Positions 7,257-17,079 of a stretch of 18,691 nucleotides of DNA are shown here, piece by piece (the first letter of the stretch is position 1; each line of letters begins with the position of its first letter). A program made the position numbers and the translations under genes. The stretch spans positions 1-18,691 of the forward strand of contig CAKRON010000054.1 in the NCBI GenBank assembly GCA_934373455.1, in the 5' to 3' direction. The notes under the pieces are model-generated. The model was not told the DNA's origin and searched no databases. It was given only the letters and a program-made list of their open reading frames with translations. Source of the DNA: an uncultured Marvinbryantia sp. (GTDB lineage Bacteria > Bacillota > Clostridia > Lachnospirales > Lachnospiraceae).

Positions 7257-8447
7257 ATGTTATTAAAGGCAGAGAATATTTTTAAACCAGGAGCTTTTCC
7301 GGAATATACATATGTATCCAGAAATTACGAAAATACAGGGATTTCTTATGAATTAAGATTAAAACAAGCATTAAGAACGGCGGGATGTTTGACGTCTATC
7401 ATTGGACCATCCAAAATGGGAAAAACAATATTGTGTGAACAAGTGATAGGTCTCAAAAATATAGTAGAAATTTCTGGTGCCGATTTCAATGAAAATACAG
7501 ATTTTTGGGCGGCAGTAGCTGCCAAAGTAGGATTGCCATATATGGGAGAAATCACCACAGAAAGGTCAGCAACAGAGGGCGCCAATGAGGAAAGGGACAG
7601 AAAAAGCGAAAAGTATATTCTGTCTAAAGATAAAATAATCCAATATTATATAGAAAATGAAAAAGTTCTTGTAATAGATGATTTCCATTATGCATCATCG
7701 GCAATGCAAATGAAAATGGCGCAACAGCTAAAAGATGCTATTCGACGCGAATTGAAAGTAGTTGTGGTTTCATTGCCACATCGAGCAGATGATGCAATCA
7801 GACAGAATGCTGATTTATCAGGAAGATTAAGCTTGATTAATATAGAAACCTGGAAAGAAGACGATTTAAAAAAGATAGCAGAAAAGGGCTTTGCTAAATT
7901 AAACATAAAAATAAATGATGATATTGCCAGAAAATTGGCAGTAGAGTGTCTAACATCTCCACAATTGATGCAATATATTTGTTTGAGCATCTGTACATTA
8001 CTGGAAGATGAAGAAAGAGAAGACATTACAGAAGAAATCATGGAGAAAGCGTATAAATTTACTACAATGAATTTTAATTATGCGAATGTAGTAAAAGTAT
8101 TGACGAAGGGACCAAATCCGAGAGGTCAACGAAGGAAACTGTATAAAACAATAGATGGAAAGGCTCTGGATTTATATGGAATAATTGTAGAATCATTGGC
8201 AAAAAATCCACCGTTAATGGAAATGGATTTCAATACATTTTATAATAGAATTTTAGATATTATAGAAAAAGGTGATTCACAGACACGACCGGATAAACAG
8301 ACTGTAAAGAATCATTTGAAGAATTTGCAGAGTGTTTTAGAAGGAAAAGAAGAGATTTATAAAGCAATCGAATGGAAAGATGGAAAAGTCTATGTTTTAG
8401 ACCCTTTGTTTCTATTTTATTTGCGATGGGGCAGAATGAATGAGTAA
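7257..8447 (+). CDS. AAA-type ATPase with C-terminal winged-helix-like region
   Basis: A 396-residue P-loop protein. Walker A is GPSKMGKT (50-57) and Walker B is VLVIDDFHYA with D141/D142. A sensor-like strand VVVSLPH and a DLSGRL stretch follow (about residues 170-195), where the Arg could be an inter-subunit finger. The region after about 260 looks like a winged helix (KQTVKNHLKNLQSVL, then a short beta wing) ending in DPLFLFYLRWG, a tail typical of archaeal/Orc-Cdc6-like and STAND-related ATPases. No membrane segment or nuclease motif is present. It overlaps the next gene by 8 bases, implying a functional pair. AGGAGG supports the start. It probably acts as an ATP-driven sensor or loader for the nuclease encoded next; this is inference, and no named system is recognised. 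Confidence 0.8.
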   Translation: MLLKAENIFKPGAFPEYTYVSRNYENTGISYELRLKQALRTAGCLTSIIGPSKMGKTILCEQVIGLKNIVEISGADFNENTDFWAAVAAKVGLPYMGEITTERSATEGANEERDRKSEKYILSKDKIIQYYIENEKVLVIDDFHYASSAMQMKMAQQLKDAIRRELKVVVVSLPHRADDAIRQNADLSGRLSLINIETWKEDDLKKIAEKGFAKLNIKINDDIARKLAVECLTSPQLMQYICLSICTLLEDEEREDITEEIMEKAYKFTTMNFNYANVVKVLTKGPNPRGQRRKLYKTIDGKALDLYGIIVESLAKNPPLMEMDFNTFYNRILDIIEKGDSQTRPDKQTVKNHLKNLQSVLEGKEEIYKAIEWKDGKVYVLDPLFLFYLRWGRMNE

Positions 8448-9174
8448 GATAATAGAAAAATATATAGAACAGTTTCAAACTATTGATACTATACAAGATT
8501 TTGATAAAATGATTCTGGAATTAAACGGGGAGTTAGAAAAAGAAGAATATTATAAAGAACTGCATAAAGAGATTAGACAAAAACAAAAATATATGAAAAA
8601 TCGATTTTCGGATGAAGCTAATAAAGAAAAGATGTTAGTTGCTAAGGAGAATGTAGTGGAATGTCTTATTGATTTTTTAGATAGAGAAAAAACGATTGAC
8701 GAAGACATGGCTGTGATTAAATATTTAAAAAATTTCTATCTTTTTATGGATGCACTAATAGGACGAGAACCTGAAAAAAGAGCAACGTTGAGTAAATATG
8801 ATCTTCAAAAGATACAAATTCAGAATGAATATGATCTGCAACATTTATTGTATGCAGTTTTGAAATTGAGTTATCCAGATATAAGAAAAGAGGTGGCTGA
8901 GGATTCGGGAGTTGGAATGGTTAGAAGTGATCTGAAGATTCCAAGTATAAATACTGTTATAGAGGCAAAATGTACAAGAAATGGAATGAGTTTGAAAAAA
9001 TTGACAGAAGAAATAGAAGCGGACATAGTTCATTACACGGATAAACATATTATATTTTTCATATATGATAAAGCAAAAATTATAAAAGAAGAACAAAATT
9101 ATAAGAAATATTTTACTCGTGTATTTGATGGGAAAAAAGTGGAAATGGTAATTCAACAACCGATAGAACTTTAA
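8440..9174 (+). CDS. DpnII/MboI-like PD-(D/E)XK nuclease, partner of the ATPase
   Basis: A 244-residue protein with a charged, helical N-terminal half (about 1-110, coiled-coil-like) and a C-terminal nuclease fold resembling the REase DpnII-MboI family: DLQHLLYAVLKLSYPDIRKE (from about 129), SGVGMVRSDLKI with D164, then VIEAKCT with E175-x-K177, and a final strand IIFFIYD. E151 may be the helix glutamate of the site. The active site therefore looks intact. ATG 8440 lies inside the ATPase stop region (8-base overlap), so translation is likely coupled. Base composition is strongly AT-rich: the 60-base rows at 8581 and 8941 hold 14 and 17 G/C, against 30 in the row at 13081 (ftsH). This suggests transfer from elsewhere. 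There is no methyltransferase nearby, unlike a classical DpnII restriction-modification pair. Confidence 0.75.
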   Translation: MSKIIEKYIEQFQTIDTIQDFDKMILELNGELEKEEYYKELHKEIRQKQKYMKNRFSDEANKEKMLVAKENVVECLIDFLDREKTIDEDMAVIKYLKNFYLFMDALIGREPEKRATLSKYDLQKIQIQNEYDLQHLLYAVLKLSYPDIRKEVAEDSGVGMVRSDLKIPSINTVIEAKCTRNGMSLKKLTEEIEADIVHYTDKHIIFFIYDKAKIIKEEQNYKKYFTRVFDGKKVEMVIQQPIEL

Positions 9175-9286
9175 ATTTTTTGAAGTAAAGCTGTTGGGGA
9201 ATCCAGAAGTGTCCGCAACACAAAGACTTTTGTGCACTTTTGAAAGAATGAACGTATATTGTCAGAAAATATAGGCAGTTTGCCAC

Positions 9287-9314
9287 TTGAAAACATGAAT
9301 AATCGGACTATAAT
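9287..9314 (+). promoter_or_regulatory. Promoter of the T-box/ilvC transcript
   Basis: TTGAAA (9287-9292), 16-base spacer, TATAAT (9309-9314), placing the start of RNA near 9321, just before the T-box leader. Between the nuclease stop (9174) and this promoter I see only a weak hairpin (CACAAA 9219-9224 / TTTGTG 9229-9234) without a T-run, so termination of the nuclease transcript is uncertain. Confidence 0.75.
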
Positions 9315-9320
9315 AAAAAA

Positions 9321-9616
9321 CAACAAATCAAAGAGAGTTACTTAAATTCGTTGAAGAGAACAAGGTTACTTTTGAAAGGATCTACAGAGAACCTGTATAT
9401 GGTGAGAGCAGGGATACCGGAAGAAGTAAATATCATCTCTAAGAAGCAACCTGAATCAGATAGTAGGGTTCGCCGGTTTTCTACCGTTAACAAGAAAGCG
9501 TATGTTGGTACGTTCAGAGTGCTGTGATGACGATCACAGAATCAGGGTGGTAACGCGGAATAGAATTTCGTCCCTGTCAGTGTAGAAAAGAATATACTGA
9601 CAGGGATTTTTTGTTT
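9321..9616 (+). promoter_or_regulatory. T-box riboswitch leader, probably isoleucine-specific
   Basis: The T-box core AGGGTGGTAACGCGG lies at 9544-9558; its TGGT pairs with the tRNA NCCA end (discriminator A). Stem I is visible: GGTTACTT (9364-9371) with AAGCAACC (9444-9451) at the base, AGAGA with TCTCT above it, and the distal GGTGAGAG (9401-9408). The specifier position, immediately before ATCTCT on the 3' side, reads ATC (9432-9434), i.e. Ile; GTA (Val) at 9426-9428 is the only other plausible reading. Stem III is a perfect 7-bp hairpin (9522-9528/9533-9539). A terminator ends the leader. Uncharged tRNA would stabilise the antiterminator and allow transcription of the transporter and ilvC. 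Confidence 0.93.
9571..9612 (+). terminator. T-box-controlled terminator
   Basis: TCCCTGTCAGT (9571-9581) and ACTGACAGGGA (9596-9606) form a perfect 11-bp stem followed by six T. Its left arm overlaps sequence that pairs with the T-box element in the antiterminator, which is the expected switch. Confidence 0.92.
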
Positions 9617-9700
9617 CACAAAAGGCCTTATGAAACGAAAATTCCGGGTTCCTCAACGAAAGAAGCCCCTTTTTGAAAAATATTTCAGGAGGAAGATTTT

Positions 9701-10726
9701 ATGAAGTCTTTACAGAAAGCAAGCAAATTTTTATCCGATTACACATCAATGGTCGTCATACTGATTGCAGTGGTTACGTTTTTTGTGCCTGGTATGATGG
9801 GCTGGGTCAACTATCAGTTATTTACTGATCCGGTAGCAAACAAATTTACCAGTCAGTCCGTTATCATTGGAATTATCATGTTTAGTATGGGATTGACATT
9901 AACAACAAAAGATTTCCAGATATTGGCCCAGAGACCTTTAGATATCTGCATCGGAGCAGTGGCACAGTATTTTATCATGCCGTTCCTGGCATTTACCTTA
10001 TCGAAAGTGCTTCGACTGCCGGATGGTATTGCACTTGGTCTGATCCTGGTAGGATGTTGTCCGGGTGGTGTGTCATCCAACATCATGTCTTACCTGTGCG
10101 GTGGTGATGTGGCATTCTCTGTTGGAATGACTACCGTATCCACCATTCTTTCACCGGTGATGACACCGCTTATGGTATCAATCCTGGCAAAAGGAACTAA
10201 AATTACGATTCATGGATTACCGATGCTGGTATCGATTCTGGAAACCGTTATCGTTCCGGTGGCATTTGGATTTGTATTGAACTTTTTACTGGGAAAGAAA
10301 AAAGCTTTTCAGGAAGCTCAGAAAGTGATGCCAGGTATCGCAGTACTTGGTCTGGCCTGTGTAGTCGGAGGTGTAATTTCCTCCCAGGGATCCAGATTTT
10401 TCCAGTCAGGACTGGTAATCTTTGTGGCAGTACTTCTTCATAACGGACTTGGTTATCTTCTGGGCTATGGTGCCGGAAAACTGACTGGCATGAATAAAGC
10501 GAAGAAGAGAACGATTTCCATCGAAGTTGGTATGCAGAATGCAGGACTTGCTACAAACCTGGCAACGACGACAGCACAGTTTGCAAATACACCGGAATCA
10601 GCAGTTATTTGCGCAGTATCCTGTGTATGGCATTCTATCTCAGGAACTTTACTGGCAGGCATGTTTGCCATGAGAGATAAGATGCAGGAAAGTAAAACAA
10701 ATCAGAAAAACTTAGTCAGAGAGTAA
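9701..10726 (+). CDS. BASS-family (bile acid:Na+ symporter-like) transporter
   Basis: A 341-residue inner-membrane protein with about ten hydrophobic helices, the size of bacterial BASS/PanS transporters. Family signatures are present: GCCPGGVSSN (118-127), at the first helix crossover, and EVGMQNAGLA with E275, Q279 and N280, equivalent to Na+-site residues in ASBT homologues. Members move bile acids, pyruvate, 2-oxo acids or pantothenate precursors; the fold does not give the substrate. Its place between the Ile-type T-box and ilvC suggests a branched-chain 2-oxo acid or ketopantoate-like compound (inference). AGGAGG (9687-9692) lies 8 bases before the ATG. ilvC follows after 59 bases with no terminator, so both genes share the T-box transcript. 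Confidence 0.9.
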   Translation: MKSLQKASKFLSDYTSMVVILIAVVTFFVPGMMGWVNYQLFTDPVANKFTSQSVIIGIIMFSMGLTLTTKDFQILAQRPLDICIGAVAQYFIMPFLAFTLSKVLRLPDGIALGLILVGCCPGGVSSNIMSYLCGGDVAFSVGMTTVSTILSPVMTPLMVSILAKGTKITIHGLPMLVSILETVIVPVAFGFVLNFLLGKKKAFQEAQKVMPGIAVLGLACVVGGVISSQGSRFFQSGLVIFVAVLLHNGLGYLLGYGAGKLTGMNKAKKRTISIEVGMQNAGLATNLATTTAQFANTPESAVICAVSCVWHSISGTLLAGMFAMRDKMQESKTNQKNLVRE

Positions 10727-10752
10727 AGGAATGACATCCTTTTACCATATAA

Positions 10753-12331
<1,579 letters not shown>

Positions 12332-12350
12332 AGTCGGAACCTTCCTTTCA

Positions 12351-12370
12351 TCTAATTAATTAGAAGTATA
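12351..12370 (-). promoter_or_regulatory. TetR promoter and palindromic operator
   Basis: TCTAATTAATTAGA (12351-12364) is a 14-base perfect palindrome. On the minus strand it directly follows a TG-T-TATACT extended -10 (AGTATA on the plus strand, 12365-12370), so it covers the likely transcription start. A regulator bound there would block its own promoter. Confidence 0.7.
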
Positions 12371-12478
12371 ACAGATTTTTAGCGAATAAAGAAGAACTTA
12401 TTTTGACAGATTTGAAAAAGTGTAAAGAACTTGAACAGATGTGAGAACTTGCATATTTTACTGGTCACAAATCTGTGA
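12371..12478. promoter_or_regulatory. Repeated ACAGAT motifs and dyad in the tetR-ftsH intergenic region
   Basis: ACAGAT occurs at 12371, 12406 and 12434 on the plus strand and once inverted (ATCTGT 12471-12476). ACAGATTTG (12406-12414) and CAAATCTGT (12468-12476) are perfect inverted copies 53 bases apart, and TCACA-AATC-TGTGA (12465-12478) is a local dyad. A possible promoter is TTGAAC (12431-12436), 17 bases, TATTTT (12454-12459); another is a TATAGT at 12487-12492. These could be operator sites for ftsH expression; no known regulator is assigned. Confidence 0.4.
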
Positions 12479-12519
12479 TACAAATGTATAGTGAAAAATA
12501 GGAATGGAGGAGAGATGGG

Positions 12520-14331
12520 ATGAACGAAGTAAAGACACCAAAAAAACCTTTTTACGTGTATTACGCGATCGTGCTGCTGGCATTATTTTTGGTCAATGCA
12601 CTTTTGGTTCCGCGAGTTGCCGGTCGTATGGTAAAAGAAGTGGACTATGACACGTTCATGAAGATGACACTGGATAAGCAGATTGACGAAGTGGAAGTTC
12701 AGGATCATCAGATTGTGTTTACTGCAAAAGATGATAAAACCATATATAAAACAGGTGTGATGAATGATCCGGATCTGACACAAAGACTGTATGACAGTGG
12801 TGCAAAGTTCTCCAGTGAAATCGTAGAACAGATGTCTCCGCTGCTTACCTTCTTTATCTCTTGGATTTTGCCGATCCTGATTTTCTTTGCGCTGGGTCAG
12901 CTTTTATCCAGAAAAATGATGAAGAAGATGGGCGGAAATAATTCTATGATGTTCGGCATGGGAAAGAGTAATGCCAAGATTTATGTGAAGTCTTCGGAAG
13001 GAATCAAGTTCTCGGATGTGGCTGGAGAAGATGAAGCGAAAGAGAACCTGACTGAGATAGTGGAATATCTGCATAATCCGGCAAAGTATCAGGAGATCGG
13101 AGCATCTATGCCGAAAGGTATCTTGCTTGTGGGTCCTCCTGGTACCGGTAAGACCATGCTGGCAAAGGCGGTAGCAGGTGAGGCGAATGTACCGTTTTTC
13201 TCTATGTCTGGTTCAGAATTTGTGGAAATGTTCGTAGGTATGGGCGCATCAAAGGTACGTGATCTGTTCAGTCAGGCGAAGGAAAAAGCACCATGTATTG
13301 TCTTTATCGACGAGATCGATGCAATCGGTAAGAAACGTGATGGACAGATGGGCGGTAATGATGAAAGAGAACAGACTCTGAATCAGCTGCTTACGGAGAT
13401 GGATGGATTTGAAGGAAATAATGGAGTCATTATCCTGGCTGCAACAAACCGTCCGGAATCCCTGGATCCGGCGCTTCTTCGTCCGGGACGTTTTGACCGC
13501 CGTGTACCGGTTGAACTTCCAGATTTAAAAGGACGAGAAGAGATTCTGAAGGTACATGCAAAGAAGATCAAACTGGCAGATAATGTAGATTTTACCAAGA
13601 TTGCCAGAATGGCATCCGGCGCATCAGGAGCAGAGCTTGCGAATATCACAAATGAAGCGGCTCTTCGTGCTGTACGGGACGGCAGAAAATTTGCCACGCA
13701 GGCTGATCTGGAAGAAAGCATAGAAGTGGTAATTGCAGGATATCAGAAGAAGAATGCAATTCTGACAGATCATGAGAAACGTGTGGTATCGTACCATGAA
13801 ATCGGTCATGCGCTGGTAGCTGCAAAGCAGACGAATTCAGCACCGGTTCAGAAGATTACGATTGTGCCGAGAACATCTGGGGCTCTTGGCTATACCATGC
13901 AGGTAGATGAGGGAAATCATTATCTCATGACCAAGGAAGAAATGGAGAACAAGATTGCTACTTATACAGCAGGACGTGCAGCAGAAGAAGTGGTATTTGG
14001 TTCGATTACCACAGGTGCTTCGAATGATATTGAACAGGCAACCAAGCTGGCCAGAGCAATGATTACCCGCTATGGTATGAGTCAGGAATTTGACATGGTG
14101 GCCATGGAAGCAGTGACCAATCAGTATCTGGGTGGAGATACATCTTTGAGTTGTTCGGCAGAGACTCAGACCCTGATAGATAAAAAGGTTGTGGAACTGG
14201 TAAAGAGACAGCACGAAAAAGCAGGTCAGATTCTGTTGGAAAACAGAGAAAAGCTGGATGAACTGGCAAATTATCTGTATGAGAAAGAGACAATTACAGG
14301 AGAAGAATTTATGCATATTCTGAATTCCTGA
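12520..14331 (+). CDS. ftsH: ATP-dependent zinc metalloprotease FtsH
   Basis: Membrane-bound AAA+ hexameric protease that degrades misfolded membrane and short-lived regulatory proteins. It has two membrane segments (about 11-31 and 107-129) flanking a short extracellular domain. The AAA module has Walker A GPPGTGKT (205-212), Walker B IVFIDEID (D264/E265), a second region of homology ending in [10 protein letters not shown], and the pore motif MFVG. The protease has the HEIGH zinc motif (426-430; usual FtsH is HEAGH) with third ligand D503 (SNDIEQAT). At 603 residues it lacks the long acidic tail of many homologues. A purine-rich GGAGGAGAG precedes the ATG. The MMPL gene starts 44 bases after the stop with no terminator, so co-transcription is likely. 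Clostridia often carry more than one ftsH; this may be a paralogue rather than the hpt-linked copy. Confidence 0.97.
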   Translation: MNEVKTPKKPFYVYYAIVLLALFLVNALLVPRVAGRMVKEVDYDTFMKMTLDKQIDEVEVQDHQIVFTAKDDKTIYKTGVMNDPDLTQRLYDSGAKFSSEIVEQMSPLLTFFISWILPILIFFALGQLLSRKMMKKMGGNNSMMFGMGKSNAKIYVKSSEGIKFSDVAGEDEAKENLTEIVEYLHNPAKYQEIGASMPKGILLVGPPGTGKTMLAKAVAGEANVPFFSMSGSEFVEMFVGMGASKVRDLFSQAKEKAPCIVFIDEIDAIGKKRDGQMGGNDEREQTLNQLLTEMDGFEGNNGVIILAATNRPESLDPALLRPGRFDRRVPVELPDLKGREEILKVHAKKIKLADNVDFTKIARMASGASGAELANITNEAALRAVRDGRKFATQADLEESIEVVIAGYQKKNAILTDHEKRVVSYHEIGHALVAAKQTNSAPVQKITIVPRTSGALGYTMQVDEGNHYLMTKEEMENKIATYTAGRAAEEVVFGSITTGASNDIEQATKLARAMITRYGMSQEFDMVAMEAVTNQYLGGDTSLSCSAETQTLIDKKVVELVKRQHEKAGQILLENREKLDELANYLYEKETITGEEFMHILNS

Positions 14332-14375
14332 CTGGTGTATCGAACAGAAATGTAAAGTAAGAGGTGTAAAGAATT

Positions 14376-16451
14376 ATGAAAAAAATAGGCAAGGCGATTG
14401 CAAAAGGACGTTTCCTGATCTTTATTCTGGCACTGGCACTTTTGGTGCCGTCTGCGATCGGGTATTTAAATACAAGAGTAAATTATGATATTTTAAGTTA
14501 TCTGCCGGATTCGCTGGAAACGGTATCCGGACAGGATATTATGGTAGATGAATTTGGCATGGGAGCTTTTTCCATGGTCATTGTAGAAGGCATGGATAAT
14601 AAGGATGCGGCTGCATTGGAAGCGGATCTGGAGACGATCAATCATGTAAAAGAAGTGTTATGGTATGATGATATGCTGGATTTAAGTGTTCCGGTATCTA
14701 TGATTCCGGACAGCATCAGAAATGCATTCTTCCAGGGGGATGCAACCATGATGATTGCATTGTTTGATAATACGACTTCCGCAGATGAGACCATGGAAGC
14801 CATCACTGACATGCGTAAGATGGTGGGAAAAGAATGCTTCATCAGTGGTATGAGTGGGGTCGTTACAGATATTAAGAACCTGGCACTTCAGGAAATGCCG
14901 GTTTATGTTGTGATTGCAGCAGTATTGTCATTACTGGTGCTGCTCTTGACCACAGATTCCTTTGTACTTCCATTTATTTTCCTGTCAAGTATAGGATTTG
15001 CTGTCGTATACAATATGGGAACGAATATTTTCCTGGGGCAGATTTCCTATATTACACAGGCACTGGTTGCAGTATTGCAGTTGGGTGTTACCATGGACTA
15101 TTCCATTTTCCTTCTTCACAGTTACGAGGAAGCTAAACCGAATTATGAGAACCGTAATGATGCAATGGCAGAAGCCATTGCCAATACATTTATCTCTGTA
15201 GCAGGCAGTTCAGTTACTACGGTAGCTGGTTTTGCAGCACTGATTTTCATGACATTTGAACTGGGACGTGACCTGGGTATTGTCATGATTAAGGGTGTAG
15301 TGATTGGTGTGATTTGTTGTGTTACCGTATTACCTTCTATGATTTTGATTTTTGAAAAAGCGATTGATAAGACCAGACACAAACCATTACTCCCATCTAT
15401 GGATAAGATATCTAATTTTATTATAAAGCATACCTGGATCTGGCTGATTCTGTTTGTTGTTGCTTTTGTGCCGGCACTGAATGGAAATAATGGTGTAGAG
15501 CTGTACTACAACATTGACAGTGGACTTCCGGATACTTTGGACAGTGCAATTGCCAATAAGAAGCTGTCAGACGAGTTTCATATGAGTAATGTGCATCTGA
15601 TCATGGTAGACAGCAGCTTGGATGCAAAATCCAAAAAAGAGATTCTGAATCAAGTGGAAGACGTGGATGGTGTGAAATGGGCACTTGGCTTAAACTCTGT
15701 AACCGGTGAGATGATTCCGGATAGTATGATGCCGAAGAAGCTGACTTCCAAACTGAAATCAGATAACTATGAGATCATGTTTGTATGCTCTGATTATTCA
15801 GCAGCAACAGATGAAGTCAACGCACAGATTGCATCCATCAATGACATCGTAAAATCTTATGACCCGACAGGAATGGTAATCGGAGAAGCACCTCTGATGA
15901 AAGACCTGGAAGATACGACCAGTGTCGATCTGGTAACGGTAAATACAGTATCTATACTGGCGATCTTTGTAATCGTTATGATTGTATTTAAATCGATTTC
16001 ACTGCCGGCAATTCTGGTAACAGTAATTGAATTTGCCATCTTTGTAAACATGGCGTTCTCTTATTACCGCGGAATTTCCCAGCCATTCGTGGCACCGATT
16101 GTAGTAGGAACGATTCAGCTGGGTGCAACGGTAGACTATGCGATTCTGATGACGAACCGTTATAAGACGGAACGTATGGCGGGCAAAGAAAAACATGAGG
16201 CAATTTCCATTGCCCATAAGACTTCCTTCAAGTCGATTCTGACCAGTGGATTGAGTCTGTTTGCAGCGACGATTGGCGTGGCACTGTATTCGAATATTGA
16301 TATGATTCGTTCGATCGTAATTCTGCTGTGCCGTGGTGCGATCATCAGTATGATCATTGTACTGGTACTGTTACCGGCAATGCTGACACTGTTTGATAAA
16401 GTAATTTGTTATACCACAATTGGAATGCGCGGCTGCGCAAAAAGAAAATAA
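14376..16451 (+). CDS. MMPL/RND-family membrane transporter
   Basis: A 691-residue protein with the duplicated RND layout: TM1 (about 12-30), an extracytoplasmic domain, then a block of helices (about 175-335), and the same order again (TM at about 351-370, soluble domain, helices about 520-680). Each half has the conserved Asp of the TM4-like helix: D241 in GVTMDYSIFL and D587 in GATVDYAILM, likely the proton-relay residues. The size fits the small MmpL/hydrophobe-exporter branch of Gram-positives, which move lipids or hydrophobic compounds without a tripartite partner; the substrate is unknown. GAGGTG (14361-14366) lies 9 bases before the ATG. It follows ftsH closely, and quality control of the transporter by FtsH is conceivable but unproven. 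A large inverted repeat follows the stop. Confidence 0.9.
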   Translation: MKKIGKAIAKGRFLIFILALALLVPSAIGYLNTRVNYDILSYLPDSLETVSGQDIMVDEFGMGAFSMVIVEGMDNKDAAALEADLETINHVKEVLWYDDMLDLSVPVSMIPDSIRNAFFQGDATMMIALFDNTTSADETMEAITDMRKMVGKECFISGMSGVVTDIKNLALQEMPVYVVIAAVLSLLVLLLTTDSFVLPFIFLSSIGFAVVYNMGTNIFLGQISYITQALVAVLQLGVTMDYSIFLLHSYEEAKPNYENRNDAMAEAIANTFISVAGSSVTTVAGFAALIFMTFELGRDLGIVMIKGVVIGVICCVTVLPSMILIFEKAIDKTRHKPLLPSMDKISNFIIKHTWIWLILFVVAFVPALNGNNGVELYYNIDSGLPDTLDSAIANKKLSDEFHMSNVHLIMVDSSLDAKSKKEILNQVEDVDGVKWALGLNSVTGEMIPDSMMPKKLTSKLKSDNYEIMFVCSDYSAATDEVNAQIASINDIVKSYDPTGMVIGEAPLMKDLEDTTSVDLVTVNTVSILAIFVIVMIVFKSISLPAILVTVIEFAIFVNMAFSYYRGISQPFVAPIVVGTIQLGATVDYAILMTNRYKTERMAGKEKHEAISIAHKTSFKSILTSGLSLFAATIGVALYSNIDMIRSIVILLCRGAIISMIIVLVLLPAMLTLFDKVICYTTIGMRGCAKRK

Positions 16452-16477
16452 ACCAGGCAACGGGCAACCGGGGGCCA

Positions 16478-16535
16478 ACCAATGGGGACGGAGTTTTCGG
16501 GATCTTATGAGCCAGAAAACTCCGTCCCCATTGGT
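16478..16535. repeat. 21-bp perfect inverted repeat with GGGGACGGAG core (REP/MITE-like)
   Basis: Arms at 16478-16498 and 16515-16535 are perfect reverse complements around a 16-base loop. Both contain the GGGGACGGAGTTTTC core. There is no immediate T-run, only GTGTGCATTTTCT, so it is not a textbook terminator, although it could still stop transcription. From memory, GGGGACGG palindromes occur as dispersed repeats in many genomes, sometimes linked to REP-associated transposases; this could not be checked here. Confidence 0.8.
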
Positions 16536-16557
16536 GTGCATTTTCTAAAATTTATTC

Positions 16558-16586
16558 TTGACAACTAATTGGTGTTAGCATATACT
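16558..16586 (+). promoter_or_regulatory. feo operon promoter with CTAA/TTAG dyad
   Basis: Perfect TTGACA (16558-16563), 17-base spacer, TATACT (16581-16586). Within the spacer CTAA (16565-16568) and TTAG (16575-16578) form a dyad with 6 bases between, exactly where a repressor would block RNA polymerase. An iron-responsive Fur- or DtxR-type repressor is expected for feo genes, but the sequence matches neither consensus clearly. Confidence 0.75.
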
Positions 16587-16630
16587 TACAACGTAGTCAT
16601 TGAAAGGTTAAATAAAGGAGAGGTGAGCAT

Positions 16631-16840
16631 ATGCCGTTAACGATGGCCAAAACAGGTGAAGAATGCACGATTAAAAAAGTGGGAGGCAAGTCAGAGACAA
16701 GACGTTTCCTGGAGAGCCTCGGTTTTGTTGTTGGCGCAATAGTGATAGTAGTCTCCGAGAACGCCGGCAATCTTATTATTAATATCAAAGAATCAAGAGT
16801 TGCCATTGACAAGACAATGGCTAATAAGATCATGGTTTAA
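16631..16840 (+). CDS. feoA: FeoA-type protein 1
   Basis: A 69-residue SH3-like FeoA domain: MPLTMAKTGEECTIKKVGG, then the conserved RRFLESLGFVVGAIVIVV helix-strand core and a C-terminal strand pair. FeoA is a small cytosolic partner of the FeoB iron transporter; its exact action is debated. The spacing from AGGAGAGGTGA to ATG 16631 is good; a second ATG at 16643 is possible. It lacks the Pro-Leu-Gly-Asp-Pro loop of the second FeoA, so the two copies have diverged. It is the first gene of the operon, 17 bases before the next. Confidence 0.9.
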   Translation: MPLTMAKTGEECTIKKVGGKSETRRFLESLGFVVGAIVIVVSENAGNLIINIKESRVAIDKTMANKIMV

Positions 16841-16857
16841 TTTGGGAAGGAGAATTT

Positions 16858-17079
16858 ATGAACACATTAAAGAATGTTTCTGTGGGAAAAACTGTGACGG
16901 TAAAGAGACTGCACGGAGAAGGCCCGGTTAAGAGACGTATTATGGATATGGGAATTACAAAAGGTGTGCAGGTATATGTGAGAAAAGTTGCACCGCTTGG
17001 AGATCCGATAGAAGTGACCGTGAGAGATTATGAATTATCTCTTCGTAAAGCGGATGCTGAAATGATCGAAGTAGAATAA
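16858..17079 (+). CDS. feoA: FeoA-type protein 2
   Basis: A 73-residue FeoA domain with the typical core VKRRIMDMGITKGVQVYVR and the APLGDPIEV loop, ending in YELSLRKADAEMIEVE. AAGGAG (16847-16852) lies 5 bases before the ATG. A run of eight T follows the stop (from 17080) but without a convincing stem, so read-through into feoB, 109 bases on, is expected. Together with the first copy it makes a FeoA-FeoA-FeoB operon. Confidence 0.93.
   Translation: MNTLKNVSVGKTVTVKRLHGEGPVKRRIMDMGITKGVQVYVRKVAPLGDPIEVTVRDYELSLRKADAEMIEVE

Noticed and set aside
9219..9234. Hairpin after the nuclease gene as its terminator
   Set aside because: Stem of only six A/T-rich pairs and no T-run.
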